From Streptomyces filipinensis (GTDB lineage: Bacteria > Actinomycetota > Actinomycetes > Streptomycetales > Streptomycetaceae), in the NCBI RefSeq assembly GCF_014649495.1, contig NZ_BMTD01000025.1, positions 41,783 through 105,782 of the forward strand: 64,000 bases of DNA, written 5' to 3'. Numbering within the stretch: the first letter of the stretch is position 1; each line of letters starts with the position of its first letter. The translations under genes were made by a program, and so were the position numbers. Shown in pieces: positions 24,801-35,153 of this stretch. The notes under the pieces were generated by a model. That model was given only the letters and a program-made list of their open reading frames with translations. It made no database searches and was not told the DNA's origin.

Positions 24801-25140
24801 CTTGGGTCCTCCACTCCTGCCGATCCACTCCTGTCGACCGGTCACCCGGGCGGCGGCAGGACTCGGCGTCCGCCCGGATCGCCCCGCCGTTGTGGCGGGG
24901 GCTTGTCGTCAGACAGGGATCTTCACTCACAGCTGTCTGAAAATCCCAACGGAATCGGGGATTTGTGGCGTTACTCACCACTCACCCGTTCGAGTGGACA
25001 CGGCTGCGTTCGAGGCATCGTCACATCCCGGTCGTAGCCCCCGACCTGGGACGAAGCCTCTTCTTCCGCACCACGGACCCGTGCGGTGCGCAAGTCGGAA
25101 GGTCCGTAGAACGATCTGGATATACACCGGTCGGGGGTAC
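24801..25140. other. Upstream leader/spacer of the hydrolase gene
   Basis: No gene seen. It holds the presumed promoter and 5' leader of the riboswitch transcript. GCCCCCGCC-acaa-CGGCGGGGC-type hairpin (about 24888-24907 on either strand) is terminator- or antiterminator-like. A second imperfect dyad around 25065-25089 (CGCACCACG...CGTGCGGTGCG) is also visible. Confidence 0.4.
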
Positions 25141-25175
25141 GCCGTTCGGGCCGTTTCGGGCCCGTCCCGAACGGC
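25141..25175 (-). terminator. Terminator-like inverted repeat after the clpP-like unit
   Basis: GCCGTTCGGG (25141-25150) and CCCGAACGGC (25166-25175) are perfect 10-bp arms around a 15-nt loop, about 45 bp beyond the stop of the gene at 25219. It probably ends transcription of the clpP-like pair; there is no T-tract, as is usual in Streptomyces. Confidence 0.5.
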
Positions 25176-25218
25176 GCGTGTCGACAGTCGGGTTCGTGCT
25201 GCTGGTCGGGCGTCCGGA

Positions 25219-25524
25219 TCAGCCGACGCCGTCGGACGGGAGCGCGACGCGAGCGGTGCGACGCGCACCGTCCAGCACCCGCAAGGCCCGTGCCAACGTG
25301 TCCCCGTGCAGCTCCGTCTCGCCCCGCTGGTGCATCAACGCGAGGGCGTCACGCAGCTCTGCGGCCTTGCGCACCAGGGCCTGGGCCGCGCGCAGTCCGC
25401 CATAGGTGTCTCCGTCCCGCGCCGGATTGATCCTCCCCAGCAGGTCGGCCGCCTCCAGGTAACGGTCGATCAGATCCCCTTCGGCGCGTGTCAGTGCGGG
25501 CAGCGGCGGAAGTTCCGGCAGCAT
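25219..25524 (-). CDS. Small conserved-looking protein downstream of clpP-like gene
   Basis: 101 residues from ATG 25524, which lies 7 nt after the clpP-like stop, so it is co-transcribed. The sequence is helical, MLPELPPLPALTRAEGDLID, then ARDGDTYGGLRAAQALVRKA, and ends in an Arg-rich helix. I do not recognise a family; there is no signal peptide or membrane segment. The context suggests an accessory factor of the ClpP-like protein, an inference without domain support. Confidence 0.6.
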   Translation of the reverse strand: MLPELPPLPALTRAEGDLIDRYLEAADLLGRINPARDGDTYGGLRAAQALVRKAAELRDALALMHQRGETELHGDTLARALRVLDGARRTARVALPSDGVG

Positions 25525-25531
25525 CGGCGGC

Positions 25532-26167
25532 TCACCTCGCGTCCGGTGCGCCGGGCGTGCTCCGCCGGCCGGGCACGATGCCGTCCACCAGACCGTAGGA
25601 CAGCGCGGCGGAGGCGTCCAGGACCACGTCCCGTTCCAGGTCACCGTGCACCTGCTCCGCCGTGCGCCCGGTGTGCCGCACGAGCATCTCCTCCGTCAGC
25701 GCGCGCATGCGGGCCAACTCGTCGGCCTGGATCAGCAGGTCGCTGGGCTGGCCCTGCACCGGCTCGGGGAGCCGGGGCTGCCCGATCACCATGCGCGCGC
25801 CGGGCAGCGCGAACCGCTTGCCCGGTGCGCCGGCCGCGACCAGCAGCGCCGCGTGGGACGCGGCCTGACCCAGGCAGTAGGTGGCCACGTCGCAACTGAC
25901 GTAGCCCATCGTGTCGTAGACCGCCGTCAGCGCGCTGAACGAACCGCCCGGGGAGTTGACGTACAGGGTGATGTCCCGGTCCGGGGCCGCGTGTTCCAGG
26001 TACATGAACTGCGCCATCACATCGTTCGCGGCCGCGTCGTCGAGCGCGGTCCCCAGGAAGACGATCCGGTCCTCGAAGAGCTTGCCGTAGGGGTCGAGGG
26101 TGCGCGCACCGCTGCTGGTGCGCTCGGTGAACTCGGGCAGGACATAGCGGGCGAACGCTCGGGACAT
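25532..26167 (-). CDS. clpP: ClpP-like protein lacking the catalytic histidine
   Basis: 211 residues of the ClpP fold (VLPEFTERTSSG start, LYVNSPGGSFSA oxyanion strand near 70). The nucleophile Ser104 is kept (GQAASHA) and Asp180 (LERD) remains, but the position 25 residues after the Ser, normally the His of IHQP, is Gly129 (MVIGQP). Spacing agrees exactly with E. coli ClpP, so the triad is broken. It may be a structural ClpR-type subunit or an inactive paralogue. ATG 26167 suits the GAGGAGG ribosome site at 9 nt; starts at 26173 and 26185 are less likely. It is divergent from an orphan Phd antitoxin. Confidence 0.9.
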   Translation of the reverse strand: MSRAFARYVLPEFTERTSSGARTLDPYGKLFEDRIVFLGTALDDAAANDVMAQFMYLEHAAPDRDITLYVNSPGGSFSALTAVYDTMGYVSCDVATYCLGQAASHAALLVAAGAPGKRFALPGARMVIGQPRLPEPVQGQPSDLLIQADELARMRALTEEMLVRHTGRTAEQVHGDLERDVVLDASAALSYGLVDGIVPGRRSTPGAPDAR

Positions 26168-26209
26168 GGGCATACCCCTCCTCATCGCACGGCCTCCGGC
26201 AGGCTCGGC

Positions 26210-26250
26210 TTCTGTAAAAAATGTACAGGACGTACGTGACGTTATGATGG
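26210..26250 (+). promoter_or_regulatory. Divergent promoter with TGTACA/ACGTACGT palindromes
   Basis: TGTACA (26222-26227) and ACGTACGT (26230-26237) lie in tandem, followed by a consensus -10 TATGAT (26243-26248) that would start a transcript at or next to the Phd ATG (26255). Overlap of palindromes with the promoter suits antitoxin autorepression. Confidence 0.5.
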
Positions 26251-26254
26251 GGGT

Positions 26255-26533
26255 ATGGCCTACGAGATTCCGGTGACGCAAGCCAGGGCTGAGCTCGCCG
26301 ACCTGATCAACCGGGTGGTGTACGGCGGTGAGCGCGTCGTCGTGACACGGCACGGCAAGCCGCTGGTCGCGCTGGTCTCGGCCGCTGACCTGGAGCGGCT
26401 GGACGCGCTCGACGAGCCGGCCGGGGAGCAGGTGATCAGCTCGGTCTCGGCGGTGCGGGAGGGGGGCTCCGCCACGCGCGACCAGCAGCGGTTCGGGATC
26501 GCCGCCGAGCACCGCGGACCCGGCGTGTCCTGA
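26255..26533 (+). CDS. Phd/YefM-family antitoxin, no adjacent toxin
   Basis: 92 residues. The Phd fold is clear: YEIPVTQARAELADLINRV then TRHGKPLVALVSAADLERLD. The C-terminal ~40 residues are the disordered region that normally contacts a toxin. No toxin gene follows; the next gene is ureA 250 bp downstream, so the antitoxin is an orphan. It is divergent from the ClpP-like gene. Phd antitoxins are ClpP substrates in other bacteria, which makes the pairing suggestive (inference). Confidence 0.9.
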   Translation: MAYEIPVTQARAELADLINRVVYGGERVVVTRHGKPLVALVSAADLERLDALDEPAGEQVISSVSAVREGGSATRDQQRFGIAAEHRGPGVS

Positions 26534-26566
26534 CCTGTGCGGGTACGTGTCTGACCTGTGCGGGTA
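26530..26566. repeat. Direct repeat at the antitoxin stop
   Basis: CTGACCTGTGCGGGTA occurs at 26530-26545 and again at 26551-26566, a 21-bp period. The first copy covers the antitoxin stop codon. Role unknown; it could be duplication scar or a binding site. Confidence 0.6.
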
Positions 26567-26780
26567 TCGGACGCCCCATCGCCCGGTCATGAGTGGATCA
26601 AGGTCTGGTTAACGTCGCCGAAACTCCGGCGAACTAGCCTGCCGATCCACGCCACCAGGGGTTTTTCTGCCCGGATTGAGGACGATCCGGGGAATTGTCT
26701 GTGTGTTACACCTGTCCCCGTCGTGGTGGCTGCGGCAACCGGACCCCGCACGGTCCGGAGCGAGGACTGTGAGGTGGGAC

Positions 26781-27083
26781 GTGCAACTGACACCGCACGA
26801 ACAAGAGCGCCTGCTCATCCACGTGGCGGCGGACGTCGCCGAGAAGCGCCGGGCCCGCGGCCTCAGGCTCAACCACCCGGAAGCGGTCGCCCTCATCACG
26901 TCGCACATCCTTGAGGGTGCGCGTGACGGCCGTACGGTCGCCGAGCTGATGTCCTCCGGCCGCAAGCTGCTCAGCCGGGACGACGTGATGGACGGCGTCC
27001 CGGAGATGATCCACGACGTGCAGGTGGAGGCCACCTTCCCGGACGGCACCAAGCTCGTCACCGTTCACGAGCCGATCATCTGA
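26781..27083 (+). CDS. ureA: Urease subunit gamma
   Basis: 100 residues, the normal UreA length. MQLTPHEQERLLIHVAADVA from GTG 26781 (GAGGTGG upstream) is the diagnostic start, with LNHPEAVALI and HEPI near the end. An in-frame ATG at 26676 would add a non-homologous leader. First gene of the urease operon ureABCFGD; with UreB and UreC it forms the (alpha-beta-gamma)3 enzyme that hydrolyses urea to ammonia and carbamate. Confidence 0.96.
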   Translation: MQLTPHEQERLLIHVAADVAEKRRARGLRLNHPEAVALITSHILEGARDGRTVAELMSSGRKLLSRDDVMDGVPEMIHDVQVEATFPDGTKLVTVHEPII

Positions 27084-27094
27084 CGGGGGCCGCG

Positions 27095-27398
27095 ATGATT
27101 CCCGGAGAGATCCTGTTCGCCGACGAACCCGTCCACTTCAACGCCGGCCGCGAGGTCACCCGTCTGACCGTTCTCAACGCCGCCGACCGGCCGGTCCAGG
27201 TCGGCTCCCACTACCACTTCGCCGAGGCCAACCCCGGCCTGCGGTTCGACCGCGCCGCGGCCCGCGGCAAGCGGCTGAACGTCGCCGCCGGCACCGCCGT
27301 GCGCTTCGAGCCCGGCATCCCCGCCGACGTCGAACTCGTGCCCCTCGCGGGCGCGCGGATCGTGCCGGGGCTGCGCGGCGAGACCGGAGGTGCCCTCG

Positions 27399-27406
<8 letters not shown>
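27095..27406 (+). CDS. ureB: Urease subunit beta
   Basis: 103 residues. MIPGEILFADEPVHFNAGRE and VQVGSHYHFAEANPGLRFDR are the family core, the latter carrying the conserved VGSHYHF segment. It starts 11 nt after ureA and its stop overlaps ureC as ATGCCTGA. Cytoplasmic structural subunit of urease. Confidence 0.97.
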
Positions 27407-29119
<1,713 letters not shown>

Positions 29120-29120
<1 letters not shown>

Positions 29121-29794
29121 TGTCCAGGGCAGCACTCCTCGTCCTGGCCGACGGCCGCTTCCCTGCCGGAGGGCACGCGCACTCCGGCGGGGCGGAGGCC
29201 GCCGTCAAGGCGGGCCGGATCACCTCCGCGGCCGGCCTGGAGGACTTCTGCCGGGGCCGGCTGCACACCGCCGGGCTGGTCGCCGGCGCGCTGGCCGCCG
29301 CGGCCGTACTCGGGGTCGACCCACGGCAGCTGGACGCGGCCGCGGACGCCCGTACGCCCTCTCCCGCCCTGCGGAGCGCCGCCCGGCGCCTCGGCCGGCA
29401 GCTGCTGCGGGCGGCCCGGGCGGCCTGGCCGTCGCCCGAACTCGACGCGCTGGGCGTGCAGTTCCCCAAAGGCGCGCACCAGCCCGTGGTGCTCGGCGTG
29501 GCGGCGCGGTCGGCCGGCCTCGCTCCCGAGGACGCGGCGTACTGCGCGGCCTACGAGAGCGTGAGCGGCCCGGCGACGGCCACCGTGCGCCTGCTCAGTC
29601 TGGACCCCTTCGACGCCACGGGTGTCCTGGCCCGGCTGGCGCCGGAGCTGGACCGCGTGGCGGACCGCGCCGTCGCGGCGGCCCGCAGAGCGCTCGACGA
29701 GGGTGTCGACGCGCTGCCCGCGGCGTCCGGCCCCCTGCTGGAGGTGGCCGCGGAGTGGCACGCCGCCTGGCCGGTACGCCTCTTCGCCTCCTGA
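29120..29794 (+). CDS. ureF: Urease accessory protein UreF
   Basis: 224 residues. LLVLADGRFPAGGHAHSGG is the family start and the C-terminal VRLFAS is typical. UreF links UreD-bound apo-urease to UreG in nickel delivery. The ATG overlaps the ureC stop by one base (TGATG). The middle is Ala-rich and variable, as in actinobacterial UreF. Confidence 0.93.
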
Positions 29795-29842
29795 GCCCCC
29801 CGCCGGACCCCACCCCCCACACGTCAGACAACGGAGCCGTAC

Positions 29843-30520
29843 ATGCACCTCGACCACACCCACGACGGCCCCACCGCCGTCAGCGCGGACGCGCACCGGC
29901 GCGACGGTTCGCGCCGTGCCCTGCGCATCGGACTCGGCGGGCCCGTCGGGTCCGGGAAGACCGCCACCGTCGCCGCGCTCTGCCGGGCCCTGCGCGACGA
30001 ACTGTCGCTGGCCGTCGTCACCAACGACATCTACACCCGTGAGGACGCCGAGTTCCTGCTCCGGGAGGCCGTGCTGCCGCCCGAGCGGATCACGGCCGTG
30101 GAGACGGGCGCCTGCCCGCACACCGCGATCCGCGACGACATCTCCGCCAACCTCGAAGCCGTGGAGGACCTGGAGGACGCGGTCGGCCCGCTGGACCTGA
30201 TCCTCGTCGAGTCCGGTGGGGACAACCTCACCGCCACCTTCTCCAAGGGCCTGGTGGACGCGCAGATCTTCGTGATCGACGTGGCCGGCGGCGACGACAT
30301 CCCGCGCAAGGGCGGCCCCGGCGTCACCACGGCCGACCTGCTCGTCGTCAACAAGACCGACCTCGCCCCGTACGTCGGCTCCGACCTCGCCCGGATGGCC
30401 GCTGACGCCAGGACACAGCGCGCCGGACTGCCGGTGGTCTTCCAGTCGTTGCGCGGCGAGACCGGTGTGGCCGACGTGGCCGCCTGGCTGCGCGAGCGGC
30501 TCGTCGCGTGGTCGGCATGA
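29843..30520 (+). CDS. ureG: Urease accessory GTPase UreG
   Basis: 225 residues. P-loop GGPVGSGKTA, VTNDIYTREDAEFL, ETGACPHTAIRDD with the Cys-Pro-His nickel motif, ESGGDNL and VNKTDLAPYVG (NKxD). It hydrolyses GTP to drive nickel insertion into UreC. A short His/Asp N-terminus (HLDHTHD) may bind metal. It lies 48 nt after ureF and overlaps ureD by ATGA. Confidence 0.97.
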   Translation: MHLDHTHDGPTAVSADAHRRDGSRRALRIGLGGPVGSGKTATVAALCRALRDELSLAVVTNDIYTREDAEFLLREAVLPPERITAVETGACPHTAIRDDISANLEAVEDLEDAVGPLDLILVESGGDNLTATFSKGLVDAQIFVIDVAGGDDIPRKGGPGVTTADLLVVNKTDLAPYVGSDLARMAADARTQRAGLPVVFQSLRGETGVADVAAWLRERLVAWSA

Positions 30521-31287
30521 CCACCACCGGGGTCCGGGCGGACGCGCGGATCGTCGCACGCGCCGACGGCCGCGGCGGCACCGCGCTGCCCGTGCTGGAC
30601 GGCGAGGGCCCGCTGGCCCTGCGTCGCATCCGGTCGAGCGGCGCGGAAACGCGGGTCATGGTGGTCGGTGCGATGAGCGGCCCGCTCGGCGGCGACCGCT
30701 TCGCGCTCACCGCCCGGGTGGAGCGGGGCGCCCGGCTGCACGTCGGCTCGGCCGCCGCCACCCTCGCCCTGCCGGGCCAGGCCCATGGCGAGGCCCGCTA
30801 CGACGTCCGGCTCGACGTGGCCGACGACGCCGAACTGCACTGGCTGCCCGAGCAGTTGATCTCGGCCCACGGCAGCGACCTGTACGTCACCACACGGGCC
30901 GAGCTCGCCGCCGGCGCCCGGCTGGTACTGCGCGAGGAGCAGGTGCTCGGCCGGGCCGGGGAGGAGCCCGGGCGTCTGACCAGCAGGCTGACCGTCCGGG
31001 TCGCGGGCCGCACGGTACTGGACCAGGAGCTGTCCTACGGCCCCGGCGCCCCGGGCGGCTGGGACGGCCCGGCGGTACTGGCGGGATGCCGTGCCGTGGG
31101 CCAACTCGTGGTGGTGCGCCCCGAGTTCGCCGATCATCCGGCCGAGGCGCGGGTGCTGGGGGAGTGCGCCGCCCTGATACCACTGGCGGGCCCGGCGGTC
31201 CTGGTCAGTGCTGTGGCACCGGACGCGCTCCAACTCCGGCGGCTCCTGGACGAGTCACTGGCAGGGCTCACACGAACTGCCCCGTGA
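30517..31287 (+). CDS. ureD: Urease accessory protein UreD
   Basis: 256 residues. LHVGSAAATLALPG near 75 and LHWLPEQLISAHGSDL near 105 are the conserved UreD core. ATG 30517 overlaps the ureG stop. UreD binds apo-urease and completes the UreDFG activation complex. No ureE is present, as in other Streptomyces urease operons. The gene end is followed by dispersed repeat copy B. Confidence 0.93.
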   Translation: MTTTGVRADARIVARADGRGGTALPVLDGEGPLALRRIRSSGAETRVMVVGAMSGPLGGDRFALTARVERGARLHVGSAAATLALPGQAHGEARYDVRLDVADDAELHWLPEQLISAHGSDLYVTTRAELAAGARLVLREEQVLGRAGEEPGRLTSRLTVRVAGRTVLDQELSYGPGAPGGWDGPAVLAGCRAVGQLVVVRPEFADHPAEARVLGECAALIPLAGPAVLVSAVAPDALQLRRLLDESLAGLTRTAP

Positions 31288-31357
31288 GCGGTGCGGGCCC
31301 GCGCTGACATGCGGCTCTGCCGCGCGGGCGCGAGCGGCCACGACGGGCCCATCCGCT
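31287..31357. repeat. Dispersed 3'-flanking intergenic repeat, copy B
   Basis: Shares with copies A and C the GACATGCGGCTCTGCCGC hairpin (perfect GCGGC-TCT-GCCGC here) and the following GCGGGCGCGAGC. It starts at the ureD stop codon. Likely ends the urease transcript or is a repetitive extragenic element. Confidence 0.6.
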
Positions 31358-31486
31358 CAACGGGACAAGATCGTCCGGTTATCGGATTGGTAAAGAAGAC
31401 CAACACCCTCTGTTCTCAGGCGGCTCACAGCCGAGAGGATCCCCTGACCACTCGCAGCAATGCAGATGCAGGGGGAGGGGCCCCAC

Positions 31487-33082
31487 GTGAGGGAGACCAG
31501 ACCGAAGAGCCGTCTGCTGGCACTCGGTTCAGCCGGAGCACTCGTCACCGCCACCTTGATCGCCGGTGTCGTCTCGGCGCCCGCGGCCGGTGCCGCCGGA
31601 CGGCCGGACCTGGACCGGGAGGCCAAGGGCGCCGAGACAGCCGCCGCCCGCGCCGCCAAGGCCGGCATCGACTGGCAGGACTGCCCGGCCGACTGGGGAC
31701 TGGCCAAGCCCATCCAGTGCGGCTGGGTCACGGTGCCCGTCGACTACGCCCACCCGTACGGCAAGCAGATCAAGCTCGCCGTCGACCGCATCGGCAACAC
31801 GGGCACCCCGGGTGAGCGCCAGGGCTCGCTCGTCTACAACCCGGGCGGCCCCGGAGCCTCCGGGCTGCGCTTCCCGACCCGGATCACCAACAAGAACCCG
31901 GTCTGGGCCAACGTCGCCAAGGCCTACGACTTCGTGGGCTTCGACCCGCGCGGCGTCGGCCACTCCGCCCCCATCTCCTGTGTCGACCCGCAGGAGTTCG
32001 TCAAGGCGCCCAAGATGGACCCGGTGCCGGACACCGAGGCGGACAAGACCGCGCAGCGCAAGCTGGCCCGCGAGTACGCCGAAGGCTGCGCCGAGCGCAG
32101 CGGCGCGATGCTGCCGCACATGACCACGCCGAACACCGCCCGCGACCTGGACGTCATCCGCGCCGCCCTGGGCGAGAAGAAGCTCAACTACCTCGGCGTC
32201 TCCTACGGCACCTACCTCGGCGCCGTGTACGGCACCCTCTTCCCGGGCCACCTGCGCCGCATGATCGTGGACAGCGTGGTCAACCCCTCGCGCGAGAACA
32301 TCTGGTACCAGGCCAACCTGGACCAGGACGTCGCCTTCGAGGGCCGCTGGAAGGACTGGGAGGACTGGGTCGCCGCGAACGACGCCGCCTTCCACCTCGG
32401 CACCACCCGCGCCGCCGTCCAGGCCCAGTGGCTGCAGCTGCGCGCCACGGCCAAGAAGAACCCCCTCGGCGGGGTCGTCGGCCCGGCCGAGCTGATCTCC
32501 TTCTTCCAGAACGCGCCGTACTACGACTCCTCGTGGGTGCCGGTCGCCACGGCGTTCAGCAAGTACGTCGCCGGTGACACCAAGGCACTGGTCGACGCCG
32601 CCGCCCCCGACCTGTCGGACACGGCCGGCAACATCAGCGCCGAGAACGGCAACGCGGTCTACACGGCCGTCGAGTGCGCCGATGCCAAGTGGCCCACCAG
32701 CTGGCGGAAGTGGGACCGGGACAACACCCGGCTCAACCAGGACAACCCGTTCATGACCTGGGCCAACGCCTGGATGAACCTGCCCTGCGCGACCTGGCCG
32801 GCCAAGCAGCGGACCCCGGTCCAGGTGAAGACCCACAAGGGCCTGCCGCAGGTGCTGATCGTGCAGTCCACGAGGGACGCGGCCACCCCGTACGAGGGTG
32901 CCGTCGAACTGCACAAGCGCTTCACGGGCTCCCGTCTGATCACCGAGAAGGACGCGGGGTCCCACGGTGTGACCGGCCTGGTCAACCCCTGCATCAACCA
33001 GCGCGTCGATGCCTACCTGCTCGACGGCAAGCTGGATGCCGCGGACGTGACCTGCACCCCGCACGCCACGCCCAAGCCGTGA
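31487..33082 (+). CDS. tap: Secreted tripeptidyl aminopeptidase
   Basis: 531 residues. A Tat/Sec signal with RPKSRLLALGSAGALV and an AAGAA cleavage zone near residue 38 is followed by an alpha/beta hydrolase with the nucleophile elbow GVSYGTYLG (near 228) and C-terminal PVLIVQS-like and SHGVTG segments carrying Asp and His. It matches S. lividans/S. coelicolor Tap throughout; the enzyme removes N-terminal tripeptides from secreted proteins. GTG 31487 was chosen for GGGGGAGG upstream; an earlier ATG at 31460 would add nine residues. Confidence 0.95.
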   Translation: MRETRPKSRLLALGSAGALVTATLIAGVVSAPAAGAAGRPDLDREAKGAETAAARAAKAGIDWQDCPADWGLAKPIQCGWVTVPVDYAHPYGKQIKLAVDRIGNTGTPGERQGSLVYNPGGPGASGLRFPTRITNKNPVWANVAKAYDFVGFDPRGVGHSAPISCVDPQEFVKAPKMDPVPDTEADKTAQRKLAREYAEGCAERSGAMLPHMTTPNTARDLDVIRAALGEKKLNYLGVSYGTYLGAVYGTLFPGHLRRMIVDSVVNPSRENIWYQANLDQDVAFEGRWKDWEDWVAANDAAFHLGTTRAAVQAQWLQLRATAKKNPLGGVVGPAELISFFQNAPYYDSSWVPVATAFSKYVAGDTKALVDAAAPDLSDTAGNISAENGNAVYTAVECADAKWPTSWRKWDRDNTRLNQDNPFMTWANAWMNLPCATWPAKQRTPVQVKTHKGLPQVLIVQSTRDAATPYEGAVELHKRFTGSRLITEKDAGSHGVTGLVNPCINQRVDAYLLDGKLDAADVTCTPHATPKP

Positions 33083-33100
33083 CAGCGGTCCCACGCTGAC

Positions 33101-33131
33101 GAGGGGCGGCCGGACGCACCGGCCGCCCCTC
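33101..33131. terminator. Perfect bidirectional terminator between tap and the reductase
   Basis: GAGGGGCGGCCGG (33101-33113) and CCGGCCGCCCCTC (33119-33131) pair over 13 bp with a 5-nt loop, 19 bp after the tap stop and 3 bp before the convergent gene's stop. Confidence 0.85.
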
Positions 33132-33133
33132 GC

Positions 33134-34156
33134 TCATGCCGCGAACCAGGCGTCCTCCGCCGCGTAGTCGAACAGCCGCGGATACGCCCGGGCGAGCAGC
33201 GGGAAGCACTCCCGCCAGTCCCGCCCGGCCAGCACACCGGTCAGCCACCCGACCGTCTCCGGCAGGCTGTCGGCGTACGACACCACCGGCCGGTAGCCCA
33301 ACTCCCGTGCGGCGGCGGACATGTCGAACACGACCCGGCCCGGGATCGACCACGGCGTCTGTCCGACGCACCCCTCGGGCAGACCGTCGACGAGCGTCGT
33401 CCGCGTCTCCACGCCCATCGCCGCGTCGACCGCCGCGCCGATCTCGGCGACCGTGGGCGCCTCGCCGTCACAGGCGTTGAGCACCCGGGTGCCGGGCCGG
33501 GCCGCCGCCAGCCGCACCAGCTCGGCGATGTTCCGCGTGCCCGAGGGGTGGTAGCGGCTCACGCCCCGGTAGGAGAGCACCCGACGGCGCCGGCCGTCCA
33601 GATTGCGTTTCACGAAGTACAGCTCACGGGGAAGCGGGCTGCGCGGGCCGTGCACCGCGGCCGGCCGCAACACCGTGACCGGTAACGCCTGTGCGGCTGC
33701 GAGGAGTTCATGCTCCAGGGCGACCTTGCGGGTGCTGTACGACGACTCGCCCGGTGTCACCGTCGGCTGCGTCTCCGGGACCGGCACGGGGTAGGCGGGA
33801 AAGCCGCCCGGCTCGTGCAGCGTGTCGAAGTTCCGGCCCGCGCCGTCGTCGTAGACCGACACGCTGGAGACCACGACGGCCGAGCCGATCCGGCCCGCCA
33901 GGGAGGTCAACTGCCGTGCGTGCGCGGCGTCATAGGCGACGATGTCGACCAGCAGCTCGCAGCCGTCGCCGACCACCGCGGCCAGGGCCGCGTCGTCGGC
34001 GCGGTCCAGCCGGACCGCCCGCACCCCCTCGTCCCACGCCGCGTCCCGGCCGCCGCCCCGTGAGGCGGCCGTCACCTGCCAGCCGTCCCGCGCCAGCGCC
34101 GTCACCGTCGGACGTCCGATCTGCCCGCTCGCCCCGATCACCACAGCCCTCTTCAT
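33134..34156 (-). CDS. NAD-dependent epimerase/dehydratase-family (extended SDR) protein
   Basis: 340 residues. The N-terminal dinucleotide fold is MKRAVVIGASGQIGRPTV. SSVSVYDD supplies the catalytic Ser region and YSTRKVALEHELL contains Tyr-x3-Lys (YSTRK). The substrate is unknown; similar actinobacterial proteins are called reductases or epimerases. The family resembles isoflavone reductase-like SDRs. It converges with tap. Confidence 0.9.
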   Translation of the reverse strand: MKRAVVIGASGQIGRPTVTALARDGWQVTAASRGGGRDAAWDEGVRAVRLDRADDAALAAVVGDGCELLVDIVAYDAAHARQLTSLAGRIGSAVVVSSVSVYDDGAGRNFDTLHEPGGFPAYPVPVPETQPTVTPGESSYSTRKVALEHELLAAAQALPVTVLRPAAVHGPRSPLPRELYFVKRNLDGRRRRVLSYRGVSRYHPSGTRNIAELVRLAAARPGTRVLNACDGEAPTVAEIGAAVDAAMGVETRTTLVDGLPEGCVGQTPWSIPGRVVFDMSAAARELGYRPVVSYADSLPETVGWLTGVLAGRDWRECFPLLARAYPRLFDYAAEDAWFAA

Positions 34157-34214
34157 ACGGCGAGCCTAGGCACGCGGCAGTCCCCGGCCGAGTGCCTTCT
34201 GCCGACGGCAGAGA

Positions 34215-34934
34215 TCAGCCCAGCGGTGGCCGCGGGAACCTGCGCCCCTTCTTCTCGGCCGCGTGGGCCGCCTTGACGACCGCCGCGTACTCGTCGACGT
34301 ACTCCTGCCCGGACAAGGTCAGGATCGCGTACATGATCTCGTCGGTGACCGCCCGCAGAACGGCCTTCTCCCGTTCCATGCCGGCGTAGCGGGAGAAGTC
34401 GAGGGGCTTGCCGAAGCGGATGGTGACGGGGTGGACGTTCGGGATGACCTTCCCGGGCGGCTGGGCCTCGAACGTGCCGATCATCGCGCACGGCACCACC
34501 GGAACCCCGGCCCTCAGCGCCATCACGGCGACGCCGACCTTGCCCTTGTAGAGCCTGCCGTCGTGCGAACGGGTGCCCTCCGGGTAGATCCCGAGCAGCT
34601 CGCCCCTGCCCAGCACCCCGAGACCCTCGCGGATCGCCGCCTGTCCCGCCTCCTTGCCCGAGCGGTCCACCGGGATCTGTCCGGCACTGCGGAAGAAGAA
34701 GGCGGTGAGCCGGCCCTTGAGCCCGGGGCCGGTGAAGTACTCCGCCTTGGCGAGGAAGGTGATCCGGCGCTTGAGCATCGCCGGCATCAGGAAGTGGTCC
34801 GAGAAGGACAGGTGGTTCCCGGCGACGATCGCGGGACCCGACGCCGGCACGTTCTCCAGGCCCTCGATCCGCGGCCGGAAGACGAGTCTCAGCAGGGGGC
34901 CCAGCAGCACGTACTTGAGCAGGTGGTAGAACAC
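34215..34934 (-). CDS. 1-acyl-sn-glycerol-3-phosphate acyltransferase-like protein
   Basis: 239 residues from GTG 34934 (GAGGGG 6 nt upstream): FYHLLKYVLLGPLLRLVFRP is a membrane-associated helix. The acyltransferase motifs are NHLSFSDHFL (H-x4-D) near 48 and IYPEGTRSHDG near 123. A further in-frame upstream extension to 35555 has no homologous sequence and overlaps the next gene. It makes phosphatidic acid or a related lipid from lysophosphatidic acid. Confidence 0.92.
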   Translation of the reverse strand: MFYHLLKYVLLGPLLRLVFRPRIEGLENVPASGPAIVAGNHLSFSDHFLMPAMLKRRITFLAKAEYFTGPGLKGRLTAFFFRSAGQIPVDRSGKEAGQAAIREGLGVLGRGELLGIYPEGTRSHDGRLYKGKVGVAVMALRAGVPVVPCAMIGTFEAQPPGKVIPNVHPVTIRFGKPLDFSRYAGMEREKAVLRAVTDEIMYAILTLSGQEYVDEYAAVVKAAHAAEKKGRRFPRPPLG

Positions 34935-35153
34935 GGCTCGCCCCTCACTCGTCCAGGCCACCCCGTGTGCGCCTGAGGTCATCTGTAACCGCAACCGGCC
35001 ATGCTCATGCCGCCCGCGTCGCCACAGCTCCCGCCTGAACCGCGTCGCCCGCCCCTGGGCCACCGTCGGGCCTACCCATCCGGACCGGTACCCGTGCCCC
35101 CGGCGGGCGTGAGCGGCGCGCCCCGCGCGGGCGTTCGTACCGGTCCCCGTACG

